Shown here piece after piece: positions 7,701 through 15,313 of a stretch of 44,753 bases of DNA (positions within the stretch are counted from its first letter, which is position 1; every line of letters begins with the position of its first letter). Source of the stretch: Gemmataceae bacterium (GTDB lineage: Bacteria > Planctomycetota > Planctomycetia > Gemmatales > Gemmataceae); NCBI GenBank assembly GCA_009697105.1, contig SIAQ01000034.1, forward strand, positions 1 through 44,753, read 5' to 3'. Under the pieces are notes generated by a model. That model did not search any database. It was not told the DNA's origin and worked only from the letters and a program-made list of their open reading frames with translations. Position numbers and translations under genes: made by a program.

Positions 7701-8240
7701 ATGGCACAAGTCAACATGCCGCAGATCGACGCATTGCGCGAAATATTCGGCGAATCGGCGAAGGACATGAAGCTCAATCTCGGCTCGATCGCGTCGAGCG
7801 ATTTTCTCGATGAGGAGCAAATCTGGGGCGTGTCGCTAGCGTCGGCCTATTTCCTCGACAACCCGAAACTCATCGCAACGCTACTCGCCGACGCCAAGGC
7901 GGGCGGTGCGTCCGAAGCACTGATCGAAGACGCCAAGGCGGCAGCGGTATTGATGGCGATGAACACGGTCTATTACCGCTTCCGCCATCTCGTCGGCAAG
8001 GAGTCGTACGCGCATCGGCCGGCCCGATTACGCATGTCCTACATGGCCAGGCCGAAAACAAGCAAGGCGACCTACGAACTGATGAGTGTCGCCATCGCCG
8101 CCCTGGCCGGTTGTGAGGCGTGCATGAAGAACCACGATGCGAGCATCCTGCAACATGGCCTGTCCGAGGATCACGTTCACGACGCTGTGCGCATCGCCGC
8201 TGTCCTGCGCGGTTCCGTCACGGCGCTGGCGACGGTATAA
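7701..8240 (+). CDS. ahpD: Alkylhydroperoxidase AhpD
   Basis: 179 residues from ATG 7701. The helical carboxymuconolactone-decarboxylase-like fold shows the AhpD active site: Glu126, Cys138-x-x-Cys141 and His145 in ALAGCEACMKNHDASI, the E-x11-C-x2-C-x3-H proton-relay arrangement. In mycobacteria AhpD uses this CxxC, reduced via lipoamide, to recharge AhpC. The position immediately after ahpC supports the same pairing here. Length agrees with the family (about 175-180). Confidence 0.95.
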   Translation: MAQVNMPQIDALREIFGESAKDMKLNLGSIASSDFLDEEQIWGVSLASAYFLDNPKLIATLLADAKAGGASEALIEDAKAAAVLMAMNTVYYRFRHLVGKESYAHRPARLRMSYMARPKTSKATYELMSVAIAALAGCEACMKNHDASILQHGLSEDHVHDAVRIAAVLRGSVTALATV

Positions 8241-8262
8241 TTCTTTCGACGGGGCGACGTTC

Positions 8263-8347
8263 TTTCCGAGCCGCGACCGTCAGGGAGCGGCCGACTTTGC
8301 GCCGTGAGCATCTTGTCGGCCGCTCCCTGACGGTCGCGGCTCGGAAA
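8263..8347. repeat. Long perfect hairpin, 33-bp stem
   Basis: The 33-nt arms at 8263-8295 and 8315-8347 are exact complements (starting TTTCCGAGCCGCGACCGTCA) around a 19-nt loop. It falls in the 158-bp gap between ahpD and the SWIM-finger gene. Strong enough to form a stable RNA hairpin, but no U-tract follows, so it is a dispersed-type palindrome rather than a classical terminator. No second copy is in the window. Confidence 0.9.
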
Positions 8348-8398
8348 AGTGCGACATCTCCCTTCGCACATTGTTCGGTAACAACCCCAAGGCGCGCC

Positions 8399-8695
8399 AT
8401 GCCGACTGATCGTCCGCCGCGGTTGATTCGGCTGGTTCGACAACCCGACGACCGTGGCGTGGGCGTTTTCGCGATTACCAAGGACGCACGCACGCAATAT
8501 TATGTCTACTGCGAAATCCGCTGCGACATCGGTGGTCGCGGCTTTGCGGTGCATCGGCTGGGCCTGGCGGAGTTGTATTACGTCCGCATTGGCTCGCCGA
8601 TTGAATCGTCATGCGAGTGCTTGGGGTTTCTACGCCATGGATACTGCAAACATGTGCAGGGGTTGTCGGCGTTGATCGGTCACGGGTTGTTGTGA
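8399..8695 (+). CDS. Small SWIM zinc-finger protein
   Basis: 98 residues from ATG 8399. The C-terminal part contains CECLGFLRHGYCKHVQGL, which fits the CxCx(n)CxH pattern of SWIM zinc fingers (Cys-x-Cys, then Cys-x-His). The rest is a compact basic protein (MPTDRPPRLIRLVRQP at the start) with no other recognisable domain. SWIM domains bind DNA or proteins and usually occur in transposases, SWI/SNF helicases and ubiquitin-ligase-like proteins; a stand-alone finger of this size has no assigned role. Its end overlaps the convergent gene at 8680-9000 by 16 bp. Confidence 0.7.
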   Translation: MPTDRPPRLIRLVRQPDDRGVGVFAITKDARTQYYVYCEIRCDIGGRGFAVHRLGLAELYYVRIGSPIESSCECLGFLRHGYCKHVQGLSALIGHGLL

Positions 8696-9000
8696 GGGTC
8701 CTTGGAGATTTCCGTCGGCGCGATCGATTCCGCTTCTTTCTGATGCCGGCGCCAGCGGTCCAGGCCCATGCTCGCCAAGCCCAGCACGACGAGGATTGCG
8801 ACTTCGATGAGCACCCATAACCAGCCGTCTTGCCGAAGCGAATCGCGAAACGGCGACGGCGGCGGCATTTGACCCGCGTCTTTCGCCTTCTCCTCAAGCA
8901 CTGGAATCACCGCATAGGCGAGCACCGTGACGATAAACACCAATCCGAAGGCGAGCAACAATAGGTAGATTGGATTGCGAGGTTCCGATTGCTGTGCCAT
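8680..9000 (-). CDS. Two-TM hypothetical membrane protein
   Basis: 106 residues. Two hydrophobic helices, about 11-32 (IYLLLLAFGLVFIVTVLAYAV) and 61-80 (LWVLIEVAILVVLGLASMGL), are joined by a charged, Pro-rich loop, with a charged tail. No family recognised. It ends 16 bp inside the convergent SWIM gene. Its start is backed by the short hairpin at 9029-9054 and the AT-rich stretch up to the divergent DUF2330 gene. Confidence 0.65.
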   Translation of the reverse strand: MAQQSEPRNPIYLLLLAFGLVFIVTVLAYAVIPVLEEKAKDAGQMPPPSPFRDSLRQDGWLWVLIEVAILVVLGLASMGLDRWRRHQKEAESIAPTEISKDPHNNP

Positions 9001-9028
9001 TTGCCGTCACCCTTTGCCGATGTTTCCT

Positions 9029-9054
9029 ATAGCCCGCCATTTATGGCGGGCTAT
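9029..9054. repeat. Short GC hairpin (ATAGCCCGCCAT arms)
   Basis: Arms of 12 nt, ATAGCCCGCCAT and ATGGCGGGCTAT, with a 2-nt loop, followed by TATATAT. It lies between two divergent starts, so it is unlikely to be a terminator for either gene; it resembles the CCCGCCATT repeats at 23146-23208. Confidence 0.6.
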
Positions 9055-9148
9055 ATATATTTCTCTTTACCTAAACCGCAATCTCTGGTAACTTCTCATT
9101 CGTCATAATAGAGAAAATAGACAACCACATACTTTCTGGAGATTCACC

Positions 9149-10636
9149 ATGCGCGGCTCCACTGCTGCTCGCTTCGCACTTCTGGGGATGGCGCTGCTCG
9201 CGTTCGCGCCATTCGCCCAGGCGATGTGCGGCTACTTCTCACGGCCCATAATCAGCAACATCAAGCAACCGGCGGTACTGCAACCGTCGCAAATCGCGTT
9301 TATCACCTGGGATCCGATGACGCAGACCGAGACCGTCACCGTGCAGCCGCGCTTTGAAGGCAGTGCCGAGGACTTCGGCATGGTCATCCCGACGCCCAGC
9401 CAGCCGAAGCTGCATGAAATGCCGCGTGACTTTTTCAAGGCTCTCGGCCTGGTTACGCAACCGAAACGGCGGGCCTTTGCTGAGTCGAAGCTGATGCCGC
9501 AAATGTTCCAGCGGTTTGGCGGGGAACGAGCGATGCCTGCGATGGCGGGCGGGGCCAAGAACGTCGCGCCCGAGCCGGAGCGCCCGAATACCGTTACCGT
9601 GCTCGAAGTCGGCCAGGTTGGTAATCTTGACTACAAAATCATCAAGGCGGGCCGAGCGGACGACCTCTTCCAATGGCTCAAGGACAACAAATACAGCTTC
9701 TCCGGCGATGAAGCGACGCTCAACTTCTACGTGCAGAAAAATTACGTCTTCACGGTCATGAAGATCGACACGTTGCAGATGAAGCGAAATAAGGATGGCA
9801 CGTTCACGGGCGACATCACGCCGACGCGCTTCACGTTCAACTCCGAAAAACTTGTTTACCCGCTCAAGATCACGCAGGTCTCGGTGAAGGACAAGACGGA
9901 CGCGATGTTCTACGTGCAGGCACCGTATAAAGTCGATCTATCGGGCGACTTCACCTACCAGTACCACTGGGCGTCGACGCTTCAGCAAGTCGCACAAACG
10001 ATCGGCGAGAACGACCTGATCGAGCCGAATCGCAAATGGCTGCGAACCGCACAGCAGGCCCAGGCACAGCTTTTTGGCCGCCCGAATACGCTGGGCTTCT
10101 CGTTCCCGCTCGGCCAGGAGCCGCCCGCCAACAATAAGGGCCATATGCCGTCGCGTCTCGAATGGGCGAAACGATTGACGGCGGACGACATCGCGATTCT
10201 GAGCGGCGACCAGCCGTACAGCGAGGCGATCCCGGACCCGGATTTCGGCTTCACGCGGCAAGACTTGAACGACCCGCGCCGCGCCGCCGCCGTGATGAAA
10301 GTGATCCAACACCGCCTCGCCAAATACCGCCAGGATCGGCCTCGTGGCTATCTGGTGCGTGAAGGGCCGAAGGAAGACCTCAAGACGCTAGGCGTGTTGA
10401 AGGGCCATCTGCAACAGGGACAGATGCTGACGAAGTTCTATCACACGTTCACTCGCGACGAGATGAACGACGACCTGGTGCTCACGCAAGCGAAAATCGG
10501 CGACGCAGAAGACACCTCGGAGCATGAGGAACTGCTGCGAACGGTGACGTTTGGCGGCGGTCGTGGCCGTCCCTTCGGCGGGTTGCCCGTTCGGCCCGAT
10601 CTGCCCGTGCCGCCGATTCCTGGGCGGATTGAGTGA
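9149..10636 (+). CDS. DUF2330 domain exported protein
   Basis: 495 residues with an N-terminal signal peptide (residues 1-25, LLGMALLAFAPFAQAMC, cleavage after AQA). The mature N-terminus (CGYFSRPI, then QIAFITWDP, ETVTVQPRFEGSAEDFGMVI and PTPSQPKL) is the pattern of DUF2330 proteins, which have a conserved Cys-Gly start and the sequence PxP after a beta-rich opening. The C-terminal part (about 290-495) is charged and lacks a recognised domain; it ends in a Gly/Arg/Pro-rich tail. Function unknown; probably periplasmic or outer-envelope. GGAG lies nine bases before the ATG. Confidence 0.85.
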   Translation: MRGSTAARFALLGMALLAFAPFAQAMCGYFSRPIISNIKQPAVLQPSQIAFITWDPMTQTETVTVQPRFEGSAEDFGMVIPTPSQPKLHEMPRDFFKALGLVTQPKRRAFAESKLMPQMFQRFGGERAMPAMAGGAKNVAPEPERPNTVTVLEVGQVGNLDYKIIKAGRADDLFQWLKDNKYSFSGDEATLNFYVQKNYVFTVMKIDTLQMKRNKDGTFTGDITPTRFTFNSEKLVYPLKITQVSVKDKTDAMFYVQAPYKVDLSGDFTYQYHWASTLQQVAQTIGENDLIEPNRKWLRTAQQAQAQLFGRPNTLGFSFPLGQEPPANNKGHMPSRLEWAKRLTADDIAILSGDQPYSEAIPDPDFGFTRQDLNDPRRAAAVMKVIQHRLAKYRQDRPRGYLVREGPKEDLKTLGVLKGHLQQGQMLTKFYHTFTRDEMNDDLVLTQAKIGDAEDTSEHEELLRTVTFGGGRGRPFGGLPVRPDLPVPPIPGRIE

Positions 10637-10644
10637 GTATTGCC

Positions 10645-10725
10645 GTTTAGCCGCTCGCCTTTGGCGAGCGCGAACTTAGTGTTGTCCAGCACCAGTTCCC
10701 GCTCGCCAAAGGCGAGCGGCTAAAT
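10645..10725. repeat. Palindrome, GTTTAGCCGCTCGCC family (copy 1)
   Basis: The left part GTTTAGCCGCTCGCC...GGCGAGCG is itself a small hairpin, and the right part is its complement ending CGGCTAAA, around a variable spacer of about 25 nt. Five copies of this composite hairpin occur in the window (15232, 29918, 33481, 37616). Confidence 0.85.
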
Positions 10726-10791
10726 GGGGCTGTTGTTTGTTGAAACTATCGGTGTTAACGTCAAGATTCAAATTCGCCTGGAGCCGCCGGC

Positions 10792-12369
10792 ATGGATGCC
10801 TGTCTCGCCGAACCGCTGCATGTCCGACCACCGTCCGCGTCATCGAGCATTGCGCCAGGTGCGAATTTCGAGCGTTGGTTGACGATCGCCTTCATCGGTG
10901 TTATCGTCATTGGGTTGTGTTGGCGGGTCGTTCGCTACCTCGGGCATTTCCCGATCTGGGGCGACGAGGCGATGTTGCTGCTCAATATCCTCGATCGCGA
11001 TTACGCCGGGCTTACACAACACCTCCGATTTGCCCAGGTCGCACCGCTGTTCTTTCTTTGGCTCGAGCGCACGGCAATTCTGCTCTTCGGGACTTCCGAG
11101 GCATCGCTGCACCTGTTTCCATTCCTGGCCGGCATTGCCACTCTGGTGGTCTTCGGGCTATCGATGCGCAAAACGTTTCGACCCGTGATCGCCGGGCTGG
11201 CGGTGGCGATTTTGGCCGTGTCGTATTACCCGGTTCGGCATAGCGCGGAAGTTAAGCCATATGCGTTCGACCTGTTCTTCGCCGTCGCATTCGCCGCGCT
11301 GACGCTAGGCCGACTGCGCTCGCCGGATCAATCGCGCTGGCTGGCGGGCCTTCTGGCGATGACGCCGATTGCGGTGTTTTCGTCGTATCCATCGGCGTTC
11401 GTGGGCGGGGCAGTCAGCCTCGTGCTGCTGCCGTCGATGCTCCGCACGTCGTGGCGAGATCGAATTCTCTTTGCCATGTTCAATATCGCCTTGCTCGGAT
11501 CGTTCCTGGTTCACTACGCTCTCGTGGGGCAGCAACAGATCGATGTCGAAGAGGCTGTGCGGACGCGCGAATTTCTTCGCACCTACTGGAAGGACGCTTT
11601 TCCGCCGGACTCCGTGCTGCATTGGCCTGGCTGGCTTGTCAAAGTCTTCACGGGAAACATGCTCGCCCACCCGATTGGCGGCAACCACTTTGGCAGCAGC
11701 GGAGCGTTCGTTCTCGTTCTCCTTGGTTCCTTCGCGCTGGTGCAAACGCGAAATTGGTCGGTGCTCGGACTCTGCTGGCTGCCGTTCGCGTTCAACTTGG
11801 TTGCAGCGATTCTTTACAAATATCCCTTCGGCGACAGCGCTCGCATTACACTGCACCTCACGCCGTTCATCTGCATCCTGATGGCGCACGGCATGTGGCA
11901 GGCGATCTCGTGGATCCGCTCCGACGATTGGCGCGACCGCCTGCATATCGTGTTCTTCGTGTTCTTCGCGATCTTCGGTGTCGTCGGACTCGTGCGCGAT
12001 GTCGTGAAGCCGTTCAAGACCGAGCACGACCGCCAAGTCCGTATCCTCGCCAACGATATCGCCGCTGCCACTTCCGCTTCCGAACCGACGTATCTTATGC
12101 ATGACCGTGATGAGGAATTGCTTGCCGAGTTCCTGTGGTACCTGCGAGTGCGCCCGATCGATCTGCGATGGCGGCGACAGTTCGGCGAGTTGGATCTGAG
12201 CGTGAAGTCATGCCGGCTGATACAGTGTGCGCCCGCGCAACCGCCGACCGATCCTGGCATGCCGCTCGCCGGCTGGCGCGTTATCGAAGACACGCTGCGT
12301 GACGTCCCGCCGGAGAACCACGAAATGCCGACGATGTATTGCCGTGTGGTGCGATTGGTGCGCGATTGA
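10792..12369 (+). CDS. Polytopic membrane glycosyltransferase (ArnT/PMT-like, GT-C fold)
   Basis: 525 residues from ATG 10792, with GGAG nine bases upstream. About eleven hydrophobic helices follow a cytosolic N-terminus. The first loop carries FPIWGDEAMLLLNIL, the acidic D-E motif that holds the catalytic Asp in GT-C enzymes acting on lipid-linked sugars, and later VAPLFFLWLER and SAEVKPYAFDLFFAVAFA. The C-terminal 110 residues are soluble. It is paralogous to the protein at 34803-36086, sharing the W-x-DE, PLFLW-ER and EVKPY-D-FFA blocks in the same order. The sugar donor and acceptor cannot be predicted. Confidence 0.8.
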   Translation: MDACLAEPLHVRPPSASSSIAPGANFERWLTIAFIGVIVIGLCWRVVRYLGHFPIWGDEAMLLLNILDRDYAGLTQHLRFAQVAPLFFLWLERTAILLFGTSEASLHLFPFLAGIATLVVFGLSMRKTFRPVIAGLAVAILAVSYYPVRHSAEVKPYAFDLFFAVAFAALTLGRLRSPDQSRWLAGLLAMTPIAVFSSYPSAFVGGAVSLVLLPSMLRTSWRDRILFAMFNIALLGSFLVHYALVGQQQIDVEEAVRTREFLRTYWKDAFPPDSVLHWPGWLVKVFTGNMLAHPIGGNHFGSSGAFVLVLLGSFALVQTRNWSVLGLCWLPFAFNLVAAILYKYPFGDSARITLHLTPFICILMAHGMWQAISWIRSDDWRDRLHIVFFVFFAIFGVVGLVRDVVKPFKTEHDRQVRILANDIAAATSASEPTYLMHDRDEELLAEFLWYLRVRPIDLRWRRQFGELDLSVKSCRLIQCAPAQPPTDPGMPLAGWRVIEDTLRDVPPENHEMPTMYCRVVRLVRD

Positions 12370-12376
12370 GGCTGGT

Positions 12377-12434
12377 TTCCGCTTGCGGCTTAGCGTTCGC
12401 AAGGCCATGCGCGAGCGCTAAGCCGCAAGCGGAA
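12377..12434. repeat. Palindrome, TTCCGCTTGCGGCTTAGCG family (copy 1)
   Basis: Exact 19-nt arms (12377-12395 and 12416-12434) with a 20-nt loop. Other copies: 22069-22122, 36120-36177 and 40530-40590; half copies at 3222-3245 and 29324-29349. Confidence 0.85.
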
Positions 12435-12480
12435 TACAATACTTGTCGATGCGCTAGGCTCGTTTCCCACGGAGTTTTTC

Positions 12481-13698
12481 ATGTTACGATTCGGCTTTAC
12501 CATTGCGTCCATTCTCCTTGCACAAAGCACCATTCACGCTCAGCCGCTCTCAAGTGTGCTCATCAGCGCGAGCAAGAACATCAACGTTGGCGAAGGCCAA
12601 CTCTTTGGCAAAACGCTCACGCCCGATTGCCCCACGCCGTGGTCGATCACCCTCAAGAAACTGCACGGTGGCAAGCAAGAAGGCGTCCAGCTGCTCACGC
12701 TCGATAACGGTAAAATGAAGATCACCCTCGTCCCCACGCGCGGCATGGGCGTCCTCAACGTCGTCATGGGCGACCTTCAACTCGGCTGGAAATCGCCCGT
12801 CACCGAGATCGTCCATCCCAAGTACGTCAACCTCCAACTTCGCGGCGGACTCGGCTGGCTGGAAGGCTTCAACGAATGGCTCGCCCGCTGCGGCCTCGAA
12901 AACACCGGCCAAGCGGGTCAAGACGAAATCGTCAACAACGTCGGCGATAAAGCAACCGTTGATCTCACGCTGCATGGCAAGATCGCCAACATTCCCGCCT
13001 CCGAAGTCGTCGTGCTCGTCGATGCCAAGCCGCCGCATCGCATCACCATCCGCGGTATCGTTCACGAAAAGATGCTGTTCGGCCCGAAGCTGGAACTTAT
13101 CACCGAGTTGTCCACCGAACCTGGCTCGAGAGCTTTTCGCATCGAGGACAAGGTGACAAACAAAAGCTCGCAGCCGCAAGAGTATCAGGTGCTGTATCAC
13201 TACAACTTCGGCCGACCGCTGTTGGGTGATGGGGCGAAGCTGCATGTGCCCGTGGAGAGCGTGAAGCCCTACAACGCGAATGCGGCCCGAGATGTGAAAA
13301 CGTGGAACCGCTTCGCCGCTCCGAAACCCGGCTATGTCGAGCAGGTCTACCTGATTCACCCACTGGCGGACGAGGCAGGCACCGTCTCGGTGTTGCTGCA
13401 TGACCCGAAAGCCGAACGCGGCGTGTTGTTGGAGTACGCGAAGAAACAGTTGCCGTACTTGACCCTGTGGAAGAATACCGGCGCCGATGAAGACGGCTAC
13501 GTCATCGGCATCGAGCCCGGCGTGAGTTTTCCGAACGCCCGGAAGGTCGAGCGAAAAGCCGGGCGTGTGCCGACGCTCGCCGGTGGCGCGAGCCATACGA
13601 TGCGGATGGACTTCACGGTATTGACCGGGGACGGTGACGTGAGTCATGCGATTGATCGCATCCGTGACGTGACGACGCGACGAGATGAAAAGGAGTGA
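12481..13698 (+). CDS. DUF4432 family exported protein (aldose-1-epimerase-like fold)
   Basis: 405 residues with a signal peptide (residues 1-20, FTIASILLAQSTIHA). The body matches DUF4432 proteins: LLTLDNGKMKITLVPTRGMG, a GWLEGFNEWLARCGLENTG block, then QEYQVLYHYNFGRPLLGDGA and FPNARKVERKAGRVPTL. The family adopts a galactose-mutarotase-like beta-supersandwich and is thought to bind or isomerise carbohydrates; no activity is proven for this branch. GGAG lies seven bases upstream of the ATG. It is followed at 12 nt by a NUDIX gene, probably co-transcribed. Confidence 0.85.
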   Translation: MLRFGFTIASILLAQSTIHAQPLSSVLISASKNINVGEGQLFGKTLTPDCPTPWSITLKKLHGGKQEGVQLLTLDNGKMKITLVPTRGMGVLNVVMGDLQLGWKSPVTEIVHPKYVNLQLRGGLGWLEGFNEWLARCGLENTGQAGQDEIVNNVGDKATVDLTLHGKIANIPASEVVVLVDAKPPHRITIRGIVHEKMLFGPKLELITELSTEPGSRAFRIEDKVTNKSSQPQEYQVLYHYNFGRPLLGDGAKLHVPVESVKPYNANAARDVKTWNRFAAPKPGYVEQVYLIHPLADEAGTVSVLLHDPKAERGVLLEYAKKQLPYLTLWKNTGADEDGYVIGIEPGVSFPNARKVERKAGRVPTLAGGASHTMRMDFTVLTGDGDVSHAIDRIRDVTTRRDEKE

Positions 13699-13709
13699 CC
13701 ATCAAGACC

Positions 13710-14282
13710 ATGACCAAACGAGGCCCCTGGAAGGTGATCGATTCGCGCGAGGTCTACCGTGACCCCTGGATCGCGGTGCAGATCGACGATGTGATACGCC
13801 CCGACGGCAAGCCAGGCACGCATAGCATCATCCACCTCAAGCCGGGCGTTTGCGTCATTGTGCTCGATGGCGACGGACATGTTCATCTCACTGAGGAGTT
13901 TCACTACGCTGTGGGCCGTGTGACGCTCGAAGGCGTGTCGGGTGGCATCGATGCGGGCGAAACCGCGTTAGAAGCGGCGAAACGCGAGTTGCGTGAGGAA
14001 CTCGGCATCGTCGCAAGCCGCTGGACCGAGCTTGGCTGCGTCGATCCGTTCACGGCAATTGTGCTGTCGCCGACGCGATTGTTTCTCGCCGAGGATTTGG
14101 CGTTTGGCGAAACGAGTCACGAGGGAACGGAACAAATCCGGCGAGCGCGGATGTCACTGGAGGACGCGATCACGAAACTGCTGGCAAGCGAAATCACGCA
14201 CGGCCCGACATGCGTGGCATTGTTGCGAGTTTATCATTCGCGGTTTACGTTTAGCGCTCGCATGGCGCCATGCGAGCGCTAA
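13710..14282 (+). CDS. NUDIX hydrolase (ADP-ribose pyrophosphatase type)
   Basis: 190 residues from ATG 13710; a GTG at 13695 is in frame but falls within the AAGGAG ribosome site, so the ATG is preferred despite a 14-nt spacing. The Nudix box reads GGIDAGETALEAAKRELREE, followed by LGI, and matches Gx5Ex7REUxEExGU exactly. The preceding strands (HSIIHLKPGVCVIVLDGDG) and overall length fit ADP-ribose pyrophosphatase-like members, which hydrolyse nucleoside diphosphate derivatives. Its last 14 residues (RFTFSARMAPCER, then TAA at 14280-14282) are encoded by a perfect palindrome at 14244-14291, so the original C-terminus has probably been replaced. Confidence 0.85.
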   Translation: MTKRGPWKVIDSREVYRDPWIAVQIDDVIRPDGKPGTHSIIHLKPGVCVIVLDGDGHVHLTEEFHYAVGRVTLEGVSGGIDAGETALEAAKRELREELGIVASRWTELGCVDPFTAIVLSPTRLFLAEDLAFGETSHEGTEQIRRARMSLEDAITKLLASEITHGPTCVALLRVYHSRFTFSARMAPCER

Positions 14283-14291
14283 ACGTAAACA
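14244..14291. repeat. Perfect 48-bp palindrome, GTTTACGTTTAGCG family (copy 2)
   Basis: Two 24-nt arms meet with no spacer (GTTTACGTTTAGCGCTCGCA... at 14244-14267, complement at 14268-14291). It overlaps the 3' end of the NUDIX gene, supplying its last codons and stop, and stops three bases short of the convergent ftsY stop codon. Confidence 0.9.
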
Positions 14292-14294
14292 CAA

Positions 14295-15209
14295 TCAATC
14301 CTCAAATAGCTTCTCGACATACTCGGTGGGATTGAACACTTCGAGGTCGTCGAGGCCTTCACCGAGACCGACGAATTTCACGGGCATGTCGAGCTTCTGT
14401 TTGATGCCAAAGATCGCGCCGCCCTTGGCCGTGCCATCGAGTTTTGCCAAGATGATGCCGGTGCAGGCGATCGTTTTCTTGAAGTTCTCCGCTTGCAGAA
14501 TCGCGTTTTGACCCGCCGTGGCGTCGAGCACGAGCAGCACCTCGTGCGGAGCACCGGGGATTTGCTTGATGACGATTCGGCGAATCTTGTCCAACTCTTT
14601 CATCAGATGCGTCTGCGTATGCAGTCGCCCGGCGGTGTCCACGATCAGCACGTCGAAATTGCGTGCCTTGGTTCTTTCACAGGCGTCATGTGCGACGCTG
14701 GCCGGGTCGCTGCCTTGCTGATTCTTGACGATCTCGCAACCGAGCCGTTGACTCCAGATGGTGAGTTGTTCGACCGCCGCGGCGCGAAAGGTATCGCAGG
14801 CGGCAACGCAGACGGTCTTGCCCTGGCCCTGACAGTATTTCGCGAGTTTGGCGATCGATGTCGTTTTGCCCGCGCCGTTGACGCCCGCGACCAGGATGAC
14901 GGTCGGGCCGCTCGGCGCGAACGCGATGCCTTGCGATTCGGCGGTCAGCAACGATCTGAGCTGATCCTTGACAAACGCGACCATCTCGCCGGTGACCTCC
15001 TTGTCGAGATAGGCCTGCTTCACGCGCGTCACGATCTCTTGCGTGGCGTAGGTGCCGACATCCGCGAGGTAGAGGCGCTTCTCGAGTTCGTCGAGAAACT
15101 TCTGATCGACTCGACCCTTGAAGCTAAAGAGCTGCGCGATGCTGCTAAACAGGCTCCGCGTTTTGGCGAGGCCTTGTTTGATTTTGCTGAAGAGTGCGCC
15201 GAAAACCAT
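14295..15209 (-). CDS. ftsY: Signal recognition particle receptor FtsY
   Basis: 304 residues. NG domain only, with a short N-terminus rather than the long acidic A domain of E. coli. GTPase motifs: GVNGAGKT (109-116), DTFRAAA (139-145), DTAGR (191-195) and AKLDGTAKGG (255-264). Together with Ffh and 4.5S RNA it delivers nascent membrane proteins to SecYEG at the inner membrane. Downstream, on the same strand, only the palindrome and the convergent NUDIX gene follow; upstream is the PHP gene behind a palindrome. Confidence 0.96.
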   Translation of the reverse strand: MVFGALFSKIKQGLAKTRSLFSSIAQLFSFKGRVDQKFLDELEKRLYLADVGTYATQEIVTRVKQAYLDKEVTGEMVAFVKDQLRSLLTAESQGIAFAPSGPTVILVAGVNGAGKTTSIAKLAKYCQGQGKTVCVAACDTFRAAAVEQLTIWSQRLGCEIVKNQQGSDPASVAHDACERTKARNFDVLIVDTAGRLHTQTHLMKELDKIRRIVIKQIPGAPHEVLLVLDATAGQNAILQAENFKKTIACTGIILAKLDGTAKGGAIFGIKQKLDMPVKFVGLGEGLDDLEVFNPTEYVEKLFED

Positions 15210-15231
15210 AGGTGTCTCATCATGCGTTGTT

Positions 15232-15313
15232 GTTTAGCCGCTCGCCTTGGGCGAGCGCGTCGTGTGCTTCGTTTCAACCAGGTTCCGCGCTCGCCAAAGT
15301 CGAGCGGCTAAAC
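15232..15313. repeat. Palindrome, GTTTAGCCGCTCGCC family (copy 2)
   Basis: Left part GTTTAGCCGCTCGCC at 15232-15246, right part ending GAGCGGCTAAAC at 15313. The right half forms the last 14 codons and the stop of the PHP gene (15274-15315) on the minus strand. Confidence 0.85.

Noticed and set aside
12550..13647. 365-residue minus-strand ORF opposite the DUF4432 gene
   Set aside because: Long because of GC-rich codon structure; the plus frame has a signal peptide and family motifs.
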